DNA of 39,337 nucleotides from Candidatus Nitrosopumilus sp. (GTDB lineage Archaea > Thermoproteota > Nitrososphaeria > Nitrososphaerales > Nitrosopumilaceae). The stretch spans positions 1 to 39,337 of the forward strand of contig JAOKTA010000004.1 in assembly GCA_028335865.1 (NCBI GenBank). The letters are read 5' to 3'. Shown piece by piece: positions 7,489 to 17,417 of the stretch; position 1 is the stretch's first letter, and the number at the start of each line of letters is the position of its first letter. A model generated the notes under the pieces. It was not told where the DNA came from. It searched no databases and was given only the letters and a program-made list of their open reading frames with translations. The position numbers and the translations under genes were made by a program.

Positions 7489-8631
7489 CTAAGAAACGCC
7501 TAAGTCAGCGAATGTTTTTAGTGTCATGCCATCAGAATTGGACAATTTTGCAACTCTGTGTCCAACTACACATTCAATTCCAGCATTTTTTGCACCTTCT
7601 AAAAGTCTCTTTGTAATGATACCATCCAATAAAAGATACTTGATACCAGATTGTGAGGATAGTTTACTAACAACTTCACTTATTGGAACTTTGAAAATTT
7701 CATTTTGATCACTATCCAAGGCAACAGCTTCAAGAGTTTCATTTAGAGTTGGAAAAACTTTGGCTGCTACTTCTGAAATAGATTTATCATCTTCACTTGC
7801 AAGTTTTGGTGCAGGTTTACCGTTTTTAATTTCATCAGCAATAGGTCTTAAAATTTCATCAAGTCTTTGAGGGGTTAACTCTTCTACTTCAACACCTTCA
7901 TCTGCTTGTAATTCATAATCAAGTGTAACAACAGATTTGAGCTCCTTAAGAATAAATCCACCAGCTCTATCCCCATCGATAAAAGCAACAACAGTATCTT
8001 TTTCAGCACATAATTCTTTAATAGATTCATCAATTTTTGCACCTTCAATTGCAAGAACATTATCATATCCAGCTCGTAAAAGATTAATTACATCAGCTCG
8101 GCCTTCAACAAGAATTATCCATTTTGAACTAAATGCTCCAGAACTACAAGTTAATTTTGATGGACCATACGTAGAAAGTTTACCAGAATCACCTTGATGT
8201 ACATCGTTTAACATATTTTCACCCTCACTGACAGTTTTGGTTGCCCATTTTTGCTTAATTTCTTTTGCACGTTTTACAATATCGTCTTTCTTTGCAGCTC
8301 TTACATCATCAATTGTATCTAAACCAAACTTGCAATCAAATGGACCAACTTTATCTATACTTTCAATACCTGCAGCAATTAATGCACACGTATCAATATC
8401 AGTACTCATAGGAATTAGTGCAGTACCAGATGTAGTATTGGAAGTAGGTTTAGTGATAACTTCAATACGACCTACTTTTGAAACTCGTTGGAGTTCATTC
8501 AGATTCATTTCAGGTCCTAAGAGTCCTTCGGTTTGTCCAAATATGGCACCGATTATATCGGCTCGTTCAACGAGTCCATCTACTTCGTATGAAAGTTTTA
8601 CGTGGTACTTGACAATACCTGTTTGAGGCAT
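7489..8631 (-). CDS. dnaG: DnaG-type primase / exosome-associated Toprim protein
   Basis: A 380-residue archaeal DnaG. The N-terminus (TGIVKYHVKLSYEVDGLVERADIIGAIFGQTEGLLG, given here as its two ends TGIVKYHV and FGQTEGLLG) is characteristic. A Toprim domain spans about 170-255, with the metal-binding E176 in VEGRAD and D219/D221 in FIDGDRAGG. In archaea the protein synthesises RNA primers in vitro and is a stable part of the RNA exosome; which role dominates here is unknown. A purine-rich AAAGGAGA Shine-Dalgarno sequence sits 10 nt before the ATG, in contrast to the many leaderless genes around it. ribK follows 8 nt downstream. Confidence 0.93.
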   Translation of the reverse strand: MPQTGIVKYHVKLSYEVDGLVERADIIGAIFGQTEGLLGPEMNLNELQRVSKVGRIEVITKPTSNTTSGTALIPMSTDIDTCALIAAGIESIDKVGPFDCKFGLDTIDDVRAAKKDDIVKRAKEIKQKWATKTVSEGENMLNDVHQGDSGKLSTYGPSKLTCSSGAFSSKWIILVEGRADVINLLRAGYDNVLAIEGAKIDESIKELCAEKDTVVAFIDGDRAGGFILKELKSVVTLDYELQADEGVEVEELTPQRLDEILRPIADEIKNGKPAPKLASEDDKSISEVAAKVFPTLNETLEAVALDSDQNEIFKVPISEVVSKLSSQSGIKYLLLDGIITKRLLEGAKNAGIECVVGHRVAKLSNSDGMTLKTFADLGVS

Positions 8632-8641
8632 AAATTATTGA

Positions 8642-8684
8642 TCTCCTTTATCATTATGAATGAAATTCCAATTTACGATATATG
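8642..8684 (-). promoter_or_regulatory. dnaG promoter and Shine-Dalgarno site
   Basis: Read on the minus strand, a TATA-like CATATATCG at about 8677-8684 predicts initiation near 8654, leaving a leader of about 23 nt. That leader contains the SD sequence AAAGGAGA (8642-8649) at a normal spacing from the ATG at 8631. Confidence 0.55.
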
Positions 8685-8732
8685 AGGGTATCGCAAAATA
8701 ATGACTAAATTTTCAACATAGCAAATGCTAAG

Positions 8733-8750
8733 GAAAATAAAAATAAAAAT
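8733..8750 (-). terminator. Oligo-T terminator after the A-type Fe-S protein gene
   Basis: On the minus strand, just after the stop codon at 8763, the sequence is a run of T tracts (TTTTTATTTTTATTTT). Archaeal intrinsic termination uses such T-rich stretches without a needed hairpin. Confidence 0.45.
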
Positions 8751-8762
8751 GAAATTACGGAT

Positions 8763-9113
8763 TTATTCAGTACTAAATGAGTGACCACATGAACAGGATT
8801 TTGTAACATTTGGATTGTTAATTTTAAATCCAGATCCCATTAGGCTTTCAATATAGTCAACGTTTGCACCTTGTAAATGATCAACACTGTAGCTATCAAC
8901 TAAGAGTTTTACTCCATTTTCTGTAAGAACTAAATCATCTTCTTCTGGTGCTTTTTCAAAGCCCATTCCATAAGATAGTCCAGAACAACCTCCACCTTGA
9001 ACATATACTCGTAAGTATTCAGGGGATTCGGCTTCTTCTTTCATGAATTCATGAATTTTCTCAGCTGCTTTTGCAGTAACTGTAACCATTTTTTGTGTTT
9101 GTTCAGTTGCCAT
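8763..9113 (-). CDS. A-type iron-sulfur cluster assembly/carrier protein (IscA/ErpA/HesB family)
   Basis: A 116-residue HesB-family protein that carries Fe-S clusters to apo-enzymes. The three ligand cysteines are visible: C43 in GGGCSGLSYGM, then C107 and C109 in SCSCGHSF near the C-terminus. The fold length matches IscA/ErpA. The ATG at 9113 is chosen over an upstream in-frame start because a TATA box (CTTATTATATTTT, centred near 9138) lies 25 nt before it, giving a leaderless transcript. No scaffold (IscU/SufBCD) genes are adjacent, so it is a stand-alone carrier here. Confidence 0.9.
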   Translation of the reverse strand: MATEQTQKMVTVTAKAAEKIHEFMKEEAESPEYLRVYVQGGGCSGLSYGMGFEKAPEEDDLVLTENGVKLLVDSYSVDHLQGANVDYIESLMGSGFKINNPNVTKSCSCGHSFSTE

Positions 9114-9190
9114 TATGATCACAAATCGATTTTAAAATATAATAAGCTTTTCCTCTTTAACATACTAGTAATTCACTAGGTTTAACAAAT

Positions 9191-9206
9191 AATAAAAATA
9201 AAAAAG
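9191..9206 (-). terminator. Oligo-T terminator after the crotonase gene
   Basis: The minus strand shows CTCTTTTTTATTTTTATT-like T tracts about 15 nt after the crotonase stop at 9220. This is consistent with archaeal T-tract termination. Confidence 0.45.
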
Positions 9207-9219
9207 AGTCAGAAATAGC

Positions 9220-10017
<798 letters not shown>

Positions 10018-12138
10018 CTATTTGCCGCGAGTTTTGCCCCATTGAGCTAATGCAGATGCAGCTGCAACCCAAGTTCTAAGGTCTTGATAAACTGGAACAT
10101 TATGTTGTTCAATTAATTTTATCATTTTTTCAGTATACGGACCACCATTACCACCGGCAAGAATTGGTTTCTTCTGTTTCTTTGAAAGAGTAGCTAAATA
10201 ATCAACAATTGTTTCCTGAAGAGGATCATCTTGGAATACAAACCATGGCATAGCAATATCAATATTATTTTCATCTAAAAATTGTTCAAGGACAAAATTA
10301 TAATCATCAGCAGTTGCACCACCACCCACATCTGCAGGATTACCGTTATGAATTGGAACAGCAGGTGGGAAATGATCCTTTATGTTTTTACGGACTTTTG
10401 GTGAAAGGTTTCCAATTGTAAGACCTAGTCTTTCTAATTGATCAATTCCACCAATCATCGGACCAGCACCATTACTAGTCATAGCAACACGATTACCTTT
10501 TGCTGGAGGTTGCCAAGCTAGTGCCTTTAAGACTCCAACTAATTCCTGATAACTATCAACTGAAATAATTCCTGCTTGTTTGAATGCACCCATAATCATT
10601 GCATTTGAACCACCAAGAGAACCAGTATGAGATGCAGCTTGTTTTGCACCAGCACTAGTTCTTCCACTTTTCCAAATAACAATAGGTTTCTGATGAATTT
10701 TCATTACACGTTTAGCTGTATTGATAAACTTCCTGCCATCGCCAAATCCTTCAACATATAATCCAATCACTTTAGTTTGAGGATCATTTGCAGCATACCA
10801 AATCATATCGGCTTCATCAACATCAGAACGATTACCGAAACTGATCATTTTTGATAAACCAAACAAATCAGCACTTTCCAACATGCTAATTCCCATAGTT
10901 CCACTTTGTGAAAAGAATGCAACATGGCCTAATTTTGAACGTACCATCCTTTCTTGTCCTTGGAATGCACAATCAAGTCTATTTGCTGCATTAAACATTC
11001 CAATGCAATTAGGACCAATTACACGAATTTTGTGTTTTAATGATAATTCTTTTACTTCAGCTTCCATTGTAGCTCTATCACCACCAAGTTCTTTTCCGCC
11101 ACCAGAAACAATTACAACATTATGAATTCCTTTCTTTGCACAAGTTTTCATAATTTCTCCACATGCTGAAAGATCTACACAAATAACAACAAGATCAATT
11201 TTTTCAGTTATTGAATCTAAGGAAGGATAACACTTGAGTCCAAGAATAGAAGTTTGTTTAGGATTAATTGGATATACTTTACCTTTGTAATCTTGTTTTC
11301 CAAGTGCATCTAATACAGAATTACCAATTTTTCCAGGGGTTGCAGATGCACCAACTAACGCAACAGATTTTGGAGTAAAGAATGACTCCATGGATGTTGT
11401 ATTTGGTTTTGCTTTTGAGATTGAATTCTTTTTTAATTCATTATTAAGAATAATCTTTGCGTCTACTACAAAGTAAGATTTTGGATATACAATTACAGGA
11501 TTAAAATCAATACTGTTAACATAATCGGCATTATCAACACCCATTTTTCCAATTTGTACAAGTGCTTTTGAAATCATGTTTAAGTCAATTGGAGCACTAC
11601 CACGAAATCCTTTTAGAAGTTTTGAACCCTTTAGTTCATTGAGCATAGATTTTGCATCAGATGTTGTAATTGGAAGCATTCTAAATGCAACATCTTTGAA
11701 AACTTCAGTCATAATTCCACCCAATCCAACCATAATCATTGGACCAAATTGAGGATCATTTTGAATACCTACGATTAACTCAACACCATCTTTTGGAACC
11801 ATTTTCTCCAAAAGAATTCCTTTAACATCAACGCCTTTCTTTTTAGAAAGACGATTAAACATATCATCAAAGGTTTTTTTAACATCAGCAATATCGTTAA
11901 TTCCAACTTTAACTCCACCAACATCAGTTTTGTGTAAAATTTGCGGAGATACTACTTTCATGACAAGTGGAAAACCAATTTTTTTTGCTTGTTTTACAGC
12001 CTCAGATGCAGATGTTGCTAGTGCATAAGGCGGAACTTTAATTCCATAAGTTTTGAGAATAGACTTGGATAGTTCTTCAGTAATGACTTTGTGATCGGTT
12101 TGTATTGTTTCTTCAAAAAGTTTATTCACAACAGTCAT
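10018..12138 (-). CDS. ADP-forming acyl-CoA synthetase, probable 3-hydroxypropionyl-CoA synthetase
   Basis: A 706-residue NDP-forming acyl-CoA synthetase. An ATP-grasp (beta) domain comes first (about 15-225, with [16 protein letters not shown]) and the CoA-binding/ligase (alpha) part second (from [13 protein letters not shown] near 253). The phosphorylated histidine is H504 in [11 protein letters not shown]. maritimus Nmar_1309, next to the crotonase Nmar_1308, is the characterised 3-hydroxypropionyl-CoA synthetase, and the same neighbour pair occurs here. Making ADP rather than AMP saves one high-energy bond per CoA thioester. The start is ATG 12138: a TATA element near 12166-12173 lies about 32 nt before it, whereas the TTG at 12165 would sit inside that box. 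Confidence 0.87.
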   Translation of the reverse strand: MTVVNKLFEETIQTDHKVITEELSKSILKTYGIKVPPYALATSASEAVKQAKKIGFPLVMKVVSPQILHKTDVGGVKVGINDIADVKKTFDDMFNRLSKKKGVDVKGILLEKMVPKDGVELIVGIQNDPQFGPMIMVGLGGIMTEVFKDVAFRMLPITTSDAKSMLNELKGSKLLKGFRGSAPIDLNMISKALVQIGKMGVDNADYVNSIDFNPVIVYPKSYFVVDAKIILNNELKKNSISKAKPNTTSMESFFTPKSVALVGASATPGKIGNSVLDALGKQDYKGKVYPINPKQTSILGLKCYPSLDSITEKIDLVVICVDLSACGEIMKTCAKKGIHNVVIVSGGGKELGGDRATMEAEVKELSLKHKIRVIGPNCIGMFNAANRLDCAFQGQERMVRSKLGHVAFFSQSGTMGISMLESADLFGLSKMISFGNRSDVDEADMIWYAANDPQTKVIGLYVEGFGDGRKFINTAKRVMKIHQKPIVIWKSGRTSAGAKQAASHTGSLGGSNAMIMGAFKQAGIISVDSYQELVGVLKALAWQPPAKGNRVAMTSNGAGPMIGGIDQLERLGLTIGNLSPKVRKNIKDHFPPAVPIHNGNPADVGGGATADDYNFVLEQFLDENNIDIAMPWFVFQDDPLQETIVDYLATLSKKQKKPILAGGNGGPYTEKMIKLIEQHNVPVYQDLRTWVAAASALAQWGKTRGK

Positions 12139-12180
12139 TGTTCGATCGATGAAATCAAAACTCAATATATTAAACTTTGG

Positions 12181-12864
12181 TCAAAGCCCAAATACAGATT
12201 TAAAATTATTGTAAAAAATTCCCATGTTGGATTTAACAATAGAAATATTTTCATTAACATCTGATCGGATTTTTAGAGGATCAATATATGGGATTTCTCG
12301 TAATTTTTCTTCACTTTTATCGAGCCAAAGATTTACCATTTGTTCATTCACTTCAAGGTGAAATTGGAGACCAATTGCAGATTTGTATTGAAATGCTTGA
12401 TTTGAATAATTTTCAGATAATGCCAATCTGGTAGCGCCAACAGGTAAATCAAAAGTATCGCCATGCCAATGAAATACAGTAAAGGGATTTTTGAAACCAT
12501 GAAATAATTTAGAATTATTTGAGATCGTAAGATCATGATAAAACCCAATTTCTTTTTTGGCGCCTCTGTAGACGTTAGCACCAAAAGTTTTCGCAATTAG
12601 TTGTGACCCCAAACAAATTCCTAAAACAGGGATATCATTCTGAACATGGTTTCTGATTAGTTTTTGTTCTTCTCGGAGATAGAGTAAATCATCATTAGCA
12701 CTTTGAGGGGCACCTAAAATTACTACAAGTGAAAATTTGTTTTCAGGGATTTTCTCATGTTTTGCATTAATTGAAATGATATTAAATCCATCATCAGTCA
12801 ACAATTTACCCAAATATCCTGAACCTTCAGATTTAGTATTTTGTACTAGTAAGACATCAGACAT
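12181..12864 (-). CDS. Stand-alone class I glutamine amidotransferase-domain protein
   Basis: A 227-residue type 1 glutaminase-fold protein with the full catalytic triad: C84 in GICLGSQLIA, and H169 and E171 in LQFHLEV. GAPQSANDD near 51 and HWHGDTFDLP near 132 are typical of the GMP-synthase-like amidotransferase group (COG0518), which also contains gamma-glutamyl hydrolases. No synthetase domain or partner is adjacent, so the ammonia acceptor or peptide substrate is unknown. It lies between the CoA ligase and glutamate dehydrogenase genes, a nitrogen-related setting by neighbourhood only. Confidence 0.75.
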   Translation of the reverse strand: MSDVLLVQNTKSEGSGYLGKLLTDDGFNIISINAKHEKIPENKFSLVVILGAPQSANDDLLYLREEQKLIRNHVQNDIPVLGICLGSQLIAKTFGANVYRGAKKEIGFYHDLTISNNSKLFHGFKNPFTVFHWHGDTFDLPVGATRLALSENYSNQAFQYKSAIGLQFHLEVNEQMVNLWLDKSEEKLREIPYIDPLKIRSDVNENISIVKSNMGIFYNNFKSVFGL

Positions 12865-12901
12865 AATGTAAATTAAATATGAATTACGAAGATGAATTCA
12901 A

Positions 12902-14176
12902 TTAAGGCCAGATGCCTTTTTGATTAAATGCTTCTAAAACACGTTCAACTGCTAAAACCATTGCAGCCTTACGCATGTCAATTTTGTGTTTTTTAGATAA
13001 TGCGTATGTGTCTTTGAATCCTTGTGTGATATTTTTCTCCATCTTAGATGCAACTTCATCAAAACTCCAATAATATCCCATATTATTTTGAACCCATTCT
13101 AAATAAGAAATACAAACACCACCAGAATTAGCTAAAATATCAGGAACAACAAGGATTTTTTTCTGTTCGATAATAGGATCTGCTTCAGGTAATGTTGGGC
13201 CATTTGCAGCTTCAGCAATAATTTTACAATTAAGTTTTTTTGCAATTGCTGCAGTAATCTGATTTTCTAAAGCTCCAGGGATTAAAATATCACATTTTGC
13301 AGTTAACAGGTCTTCAGTAGAAACTTTTTTACTTCCAGGAAAATCTACAACAGAACCAGCTTTTTGTTTATGTTCTAAAATCTTACTGACTTTAGCACCT
13401 TTTGGAATTAAAATAGAACCTTTTGAATCACTAACACCAACTACAATTGCACCCATTTTTTCTAGATATTCACCAGCAAATGTAGAGGCATTGCCAAATC
13501 CTTGTAAAACTACTTTTGCACCTTTTAAATTAATTTTCAAAATTTTTGCTGCAGCTCTTGCAGTATATGCAGTTCCCAATCCAGTTGCAACATTTCTTGC
13601 CAAAGAACCGCCCATTGAAATTGGTTTTCCGGTTATCACACCAGGAGAATATTTGTTTCCATTTAGTTTACTAAAAGTATCCATAATTTGGGTCATTTCT
13701 CTACCAGTTGTATAAACATCAGGAGCAGGAATATCTTTTTCAGGTCCAATGATTTCAGAAATTTTAAAAGCAAATCCTCTTGTTAGTCTCTCCATTTCAC
13801 CATCACTGAGTTTTTCAGTTTTTGGATTAACATAGATTGCACCTTTTCCACCACCAAAAGGAACATCAACAATGGCACATTTCCACGTCATCCATGAAGA
13901 AAGTGCCATAACTTCTCTTTCCATATATTCAACACCGCCTTCAGGATTAAAGTAACGGATACCGCCTTTGTATGGGCCTCTATCGTTATTGTGTTGGCTT
14001 CTAAAACCAGTAAATATTCTAATTTTTCCATTATCCATTTTAACAGGAATCTTAACTCTCAACATTTTATTTGGCATTGCAAGATATTCACGAATGCCTT
14101 TATCGGTAATTCCCAAAACATCACAAGCATCGTTGACTTGTTTAGTTGCATTTGCAAATGGATCGGACTTTACCAT
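12902..14176 (-). CDS. gdhA: Glutamate dehydrogenase
   Basis: A 424-residue Glu/Leu/Phe/Val dehydrogenase interconverting 2-oxoglutarate plus ammonium and glutamate. The substrate loop GPYKGGIRYFNP is near residue 67 and the catalytic lysine (about K111) is in VPFGGGKGA. The nucleotide-binding GFGNASTFAGEYL is in the second half, and CISYLEWVQN is near the C-terminus. The start at ATG 14176 is supported by a strong TATA box TTATATAA at 14202-14210, 30 nt upstream; an earlier in-frame start would add a hydrophobic stretch not seen in the family. Cofactor preference cannot be read safely. It is divergent from psmA. Confidence 0.92.
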   Translation of the reverse strand: MVKSDPFANATKQVNDACDVLGITDKGIREYLAMPNKMLRVKIPVKMDNGKIRIFTGFRSQHNNDRGPYKGGIRYFNPEGGVEYMEREVMALSSWMTWKCAIVDVPFGGGKGAIYVNPKTEKLSDGEMERLTRGFAFKISEIIGPEKDIPAPDVYTTGREMTQIMDTFSKLNGNKYSPGVITGKPISMGGSLARNVATGLGTAYTARAAAKILKINLKGAKVVLQGFGNASTFAGEYLEKMGAIVVGVSDSKGSILIPKGAKVSKILEHKQKAGSVVDFPGSKKVSTEDLLTAKCDILIPGALENQITAAIAKKLNCKIIAEAANGPTLPEADPIIEQKKILVVPDILANSGGVCISYLEWVQNNMGYYWSFDEVASKMEKNITQGFKDTYALSKKHKIDMRKAAMVLAVERVLEAFNQKGIWP

Positions 14177-14201
14177 AATTACGATAAAAATAGCATTCAG
14201 A

Positions 14202-14210
14202 TTATATAAG
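14202..14210 (-). promoter_or_regulatory. TATA box of gdhA
   Basis: TTATATAA within CTTATATAATC on the minus strand is centred about 30 nt from the ATG at 14176, implying a nearly leaderless mRNA. Confidence 0.6.
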
Positions 14211-14276
14211 TTTGGTTCAAAAAGAGAGATCGAAATTTTTAAAAAAATGAAATTTGAATAAACTAGAGACAATTAC

Positions 14277-14285
14277 CCTTAAATT
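14277..14285 (+). promoter_or_regulatory. TATA-like element of psmA
   Basis: CCTTAAATT is centred about 28 nt before the first ATG at 14310 and predicts a leaderless transcript. Together with the gdhA box it makes the 133-nt gap a divergent promoter region. Confidence 0.4.
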
Positions 14286-14309
14286 GACTGAGAATAAAGT
14301 TGTGATATC

Positions 14310-15035
14310 ATGATGGCATCACGAGGTTACGATATGACACCTACAATGTATTCTCCAGACGGCAGAATATATCAAGTAGAATATGCTATTGAGACCGTAA
14401 AAAGAGGAACATTGGCAATTGGAATTAGTACTAAACAAGGAGTTGTCATGGCAGTTGAGGAAAAAGCAAGAGCATTACAAACAAAAAATATTACACAGAA
14501 AATTTTTCAAGTAGATTATCATATTGGTGTTGCAGCAGCAGGATACATTCCAGATGCACGTGTTCAAGTAGACAGTGCAAGAGCATTTTCACAAGGTAAC
14601 AGAATGACATACGATGAATCAGTAGAAATTGCAACAGTTGCAAAATATTTAGCAGATACGGCTCATCAATTTACACAGTATGGAGGAGTACGTCCAAATG
14701 GTGTTTCTATGATTATTGCAGGAATTGATCAAAAAGGTGAATCAGTATACGTAGTAGATCCTAGTGGAACTTATGTACAATTTACAGCAGTTGCAATAGG
14801 TGCAGGAGCGGATGAAGTAAATGCATTTTTAGAAAAAAATTATAATCCAGATATGAGTTTAGAAGATGCTGCAGCATTAGCTATCGCATCAATCAACATC
14901 AAAGCAGAAGTAAAAGATGAAATTAAAAATGTAAAAATGGCCAAAGTCACATCAGAATCAAAAGTATTTGAAAAAGTTTTAGATGCAGATTTACAAAACT
15001 ATTCTAAAAACGTATCAAAATTTACAAACGAATAA
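14310..15035 (+). CDS. psmA: Proteasome subunit alpha
   Basis: A 241-residue alpha subunit of the 20S proteasome. The alpha-type N-terminal signature is seen as YDMTPTMYSPDGRIYQVEYA with AIETVKRG following. No active-site threonine propeptide is present, as expected for alpha rather than beta subunits. The alpha ring gates entry and docks the PAN or Cdc48-type ATPase. Two adjacent ATG codons (14310 and 14313) are equally possible starts. The next gene, a methyltransferase, starts 49 nt downstream with its own SD site. Confidence 0.95.
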   Translation: MMASRGYDMTPTMYSPDGRIYQVEYAIETVKRGTLAIGISTKQGVVMAVEEKARALQTKNITQKIFQVDYHIGVAAAGYIPDARVQVDSARAFSQGNRMTYDESVEIATVAKYLADTAHQFTQYGGVRPNGVSMIIAGIDQKGESVYVVDPSGTYVQFTAVAIGAGADEVNAFLEKNYNPDMSLEDAAALAIASINIKAEVKDEIKNVKMAKVTSESKVFEKVLDADLQNYSKNVSKFTNE

Positions 15036-15084
15036 AAATTTTAGATTTGAAAAATATTCAATCAGATACAAGGAGAAAACAAAT

Positions 15085-15777
15085 TTGGGTTTAGGGAGCA
15101 GTTATTGGAGTGAAGTTATAGAAGTACTTCGAGAAATTATTCCAATTTATGATAAAGTTAATTCAATAATATCACTAGGTAAAGATGTAGAGCACAGAAA
15201 TCGAGGAATTTCAGGAAGAGTATTCAAAGGAAATAAAATTTTGGATGCAGGTTCGGGATTTGGAAATATGTCTAAAACTGCACTAAAAATTACAGGTGGA
15301 GATATTGCAATTACCCTGTATGATCCTCTAGTACCCATGCTCAAAAACACAGGTTCGCATTTTGAAAAAACCCCAGATATGGCAAATGGTATTTTTGAAC
15401 ATATTCCATTTAGAGATGCAGAATTTGATGCAGTGTTGTGCGGATATTCATTAAGAGATGCAATTAGTTTAAGAATTGCAATTTCTGAAATTCACAGAGT
15501 ATTAAAAAAAGAAGGAAGAATGGTAATTGTAGATTTAGGAAAACCAGATAAACGATTTATCAGAGCAGGAGTTGCATTTTACCTAAGATGTATTCTACCA
15601 ATTCTGGCATTTAGTGCCGGAGGAAGATTAGGATTAAAATTTGGAACATTATACGGTACATTCCAAAGATGGCCTCAAAATAAAAAACTAGAAGAATTAC
15701 TATTAGAAAAATTTTCACGAGTTGAATTCGAGAAAGATCTTATGGGTGGTGCAATAATGGTTGCAGCATACAAATGA
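15085..15777 (+). CDS. UbiE/MenG-like class I SAM methyltransferase
   Basis: A 230-residue methyltransferase. The SAM motif ILDAGSGFGNMSK is near residue 53. The stretch IPFRDAEFDAVLCGYSLRD followed by AISEIHRVLKKEGRMVIVDLGKP is very close to UbiE/MenG quinone-ring C-methyltransferases. Since these archaea contain menaquinones, a demethylmenaquinone methyltransferase role is plausible but not proved. I place the start at TTG 15085, because AAGGAG at 15070-15075 precedes it by about 9 nt; a longer frame running back into psmA lacks support. The stop overlaps the MFS start by 4 nt (ATGA), so the two are co-translated. Confidence 0.7.
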   Translation: MGLGSSYWSEVIEVLREIIPIYDKVNSIISLGKDVEHRNRGISGRVFKGNKILDAGSGFGNMSKTALKITGGDIAITLYDPLVPMLKNTGSHFEKTPDMANGIFEHIPFRDAEFDAVLCGYSLRDAISLRIAISEIHRVLKKEGRMVIVDLGKPDKRFIRAGVAFYLRCILPILAFSAGGRLGLKFGTLYGTFQRWPQNKKLEELLLEKFSRVEFEKDLMGGAIMVAAYK

Positions 15778-16928
15778 ATAGAGTTTTAATTTTAGTAAAC
15801 ATAACAGGATTAATCATAGGCATATCATATGGTCTTCATGGTCCAATACTTCCAATTTTTGCAAAAAATGTAATCGGTGCAACATATTCAGAATTAGGTT
15901 TAATCGGATTAGCAAATTTTGTCCCATACATGTTCATTCCACTTTTTGTAGGGATATTATTAGATAGAATAAACAATGCATACATACTAGCAGTAGGGGC
16001 AGCAATCAACTCAGCATCAATTTATCTTCTATCCATTGCACAGTCTGTTCCAGAAATAATGGGATTTAGGATAATGACAGGCATAGCTCATGCATTTTTC
16101 TGGCCACCATGCGAGGCCATTATTTCAAACGAAAGTACGGAAAAAAACAGAGTAAAAAACATCTCATGGTTTACAATGTTTTTTGTAATGGGGTTTATGA
16201 TAGGACCGCTGATAGGTACAGCATTTTTAGAAAACATAGAGGTCACATATAGAATATTATTCCAAATTGCAGCATTCATTTTAGCTGCAGCAATAATTAC
16301 TGCACTACTAGCATCAAGAAAAAAGATCAAAAAACAACATGAAAGATTTTCTTTTTCAGCAATTAAAGACATGAAAAAATTCCCAGAAGTAATTACACTA
16401 CTAATTTTTTGCACATCTGCATTTGGCATAATTTTAACAATTTTTCCGGCATTTCTCAATGATAAAGGAATGAGTGCAACAGATATTCTGTATCTATATT
16501 TTGCTTTTGGAATTTCACGAGTAGTTTCACTTGCATTGGCAGGGAAATTTGCAAAAAAAACAAGTCAAACTTTGATTGCAGCAACACTAGCAGTTTCAAT
16601 AGGATTAGCAATATCAGTTGTTGCAGATTCAATCATCATGTTCGGAATTGCTCTGGTTTTAATGGGATTTGGATTTAGTATATTTTTCCCATTAACTTTA
16701 GAAATTATTTTAAGTAAAACAAAAAAAGGCATATCTGGAAAAATTATCGGTGCATACGAAACAATTTTTGGATTAGGATGGGCAGTTGGACCAACCATAG
16801 GAGGGCCAATAACTCAATCATTTGGAAATGAAACACCATACATCATATTTGCCATCATAGGAGTAGGAATCACAATACTGGCAATAATTTCAAGAAAGAA
16901 ATTAGAGCCATTAAAAATTAGGGAGTAA
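15774..16928 (+). CDS. Major facilitator superfamily transporter
   Basis: A 384-residue integral membrane protein with about 12 hydrophobic segments. The MFS A-like loop between helices 2 and 3 reads GILLDRINNAYI near residue 61. The charged central loop is RKKIKKQHERFSFSAIKDMKK near 182 (about the midpoint, as expected for two 6-helix halves; quoted in part). The closest general resemblance is to drug/sugar efflux-type permeases, but the substrate is unknown. It is translationally coupled to the UbiE-like methyltransferase, which might point to transport of a related lipid or quinone-like molecule; that is inference only. Confidence 0.8.
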   Translation: MNRVLILVNITGLIIGISYGLHGPILPIFAKNVIGATYSELGLIGLANFVPYMFIPLFVGILLDRINNAYILAVGAAINSASIYLLSIAQSVPEIMGFRIMTGIAHAFFWPPCEAIISNESTEKNRVKNISWFTMFFVMGFMIGPLIGTAFLENIEVTYRILFQIAAFILAAAIITALLASRKKIKKQHERFSFSAIKDMKKFPEVITLLIFCTSAFGIILTIFPAFLNDKGMSATDILYLYFAFGISRVVSLALAGKFAKKTSQTLIAATLAVSIGLAISVVADSIIMFGIALVLMGFGFSIFFPLTLEIILSKTKKGISGKIIGAYETIFGLGWAVGPTIGGPITQSFGNETPYIIFAIIGVGITILAIISRKKLEPLKIRE

Positions 16929-17006
16929 ATAATTATTTAGAATAACAAGTAAATCAGGCACAATATGAAACATTAGGTTTAATTTTAAATCAAAAAATAA
17001 CTGAGC

Positions 17007-17414
17007 ATGTTAGAGCATTCATTGAATATAGGAGGAAGTGAATGGATGATAATCATATTTGCTGCAGTTGTCTTAGTTTTAGGAACAGGTAAACTTCCAG
17101 GAGTTGCTAAAAAAATGGGAAAAGTTATGAGTGAATACAATAATGCAAAAAATGAAATTCAACAACAAATGAAAGAAGTAACTGAAGAAATACCAAAAAT
17201 TTCAGGTCCAGTTGAAACAGAAAGGGAAAAATTAGAAATGATATCCAAATCAGCTGGAATTAAAACAGAAGGAAAAACAGATGAAGAACTTCAAAAAGAA
17301 ATTTCTTTGAAGATAGGTCAGAAAACAACAGACACTGCTCAGAAAACAACAGACACTGCTCAGAAAACAACAGACACTGCTCAGAAAACAACAGACACTA
17401 GTAAAACAAAATAA
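17007..17414 (+). CDS. tatA: TatA-like twin-arginine translocase protein with repeat tail
   Basis: A 135-residue TatA/Hcf106-type protein. A short N-terminal membrane helix (about 12-28, EWMIIIFAAVVLVLGTG) is followed by the hinge and amphipathic helix GKLPGVAKKMGKVMSEYNNA, then a charged, soluble tail. The normal FGxxKLP hinge appears as LGTGKLPG. The tail ends in four nearly perfect QKTTDTA heptads, encoded by identical 21-bp units. TatA oligomers form the translocation element of the Tat pathway, which exports folded proteins such as copper and Fe-S enzymes. No tatC is adjacent. A TATA-like TTTAATTTTAAAT lies about 22 nt upstream. Confidence 0.8.
   Translation: MLEHSLNIGGSEWMIIIFAAVVLVLGTGKLPGVAKKMGKVMSEYNNAKNEIQQQMKEVTEEIPKISGPVETEREKLEMISKSAGIKTEGKTDEELQKEISLKIGQKTTDTAQKTTDTAQKTTDTAQKTTDTSKTK
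17319..17399 (+). repeat. In-frame 21-bp tandem repeat (3 full units plus 18 bp)
   Basis: The unit CAGAAAACAACAGACACTGCT occurs at 17319-17339, 17340-17360 and 17361-17381 with no differences. A fourth copy at 17382-17399 is identical over 18 bp. Each unit encodes QKTTDTA. Identity at synonymous sites implies recent slippage, and copy number is likely variable between strains. Confidence 0.95.
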
Positions 17415-17417
17415 AAA

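Noticed and set aside
10883-11125. Small plus-strand frames inside the CoA ligase and many similar frames elsewhere
   Set aside because: They lie opposite clear conserved genes and have no likeness to known proteins or start signals.
14177-14272. N-terminal extension of glutamate dehydrogenase with a hydrophobic segment
   Set aside because: It reads through the TATA box and would be a membrane helix absent from the family.
14983-15084. Extension of the UbiE-like methyltransferase back into psmA
   Set aside because: The first 34 residues have no family likeness, while TTG 15085 has an AAGGAG site at proper spacing.
17319-17399. CRISPR array or iteron origin
   Set aside because: The units are directly adjacent with no spacers and lie in frame in a coding tail. 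No cas genes or replication initiator are present.
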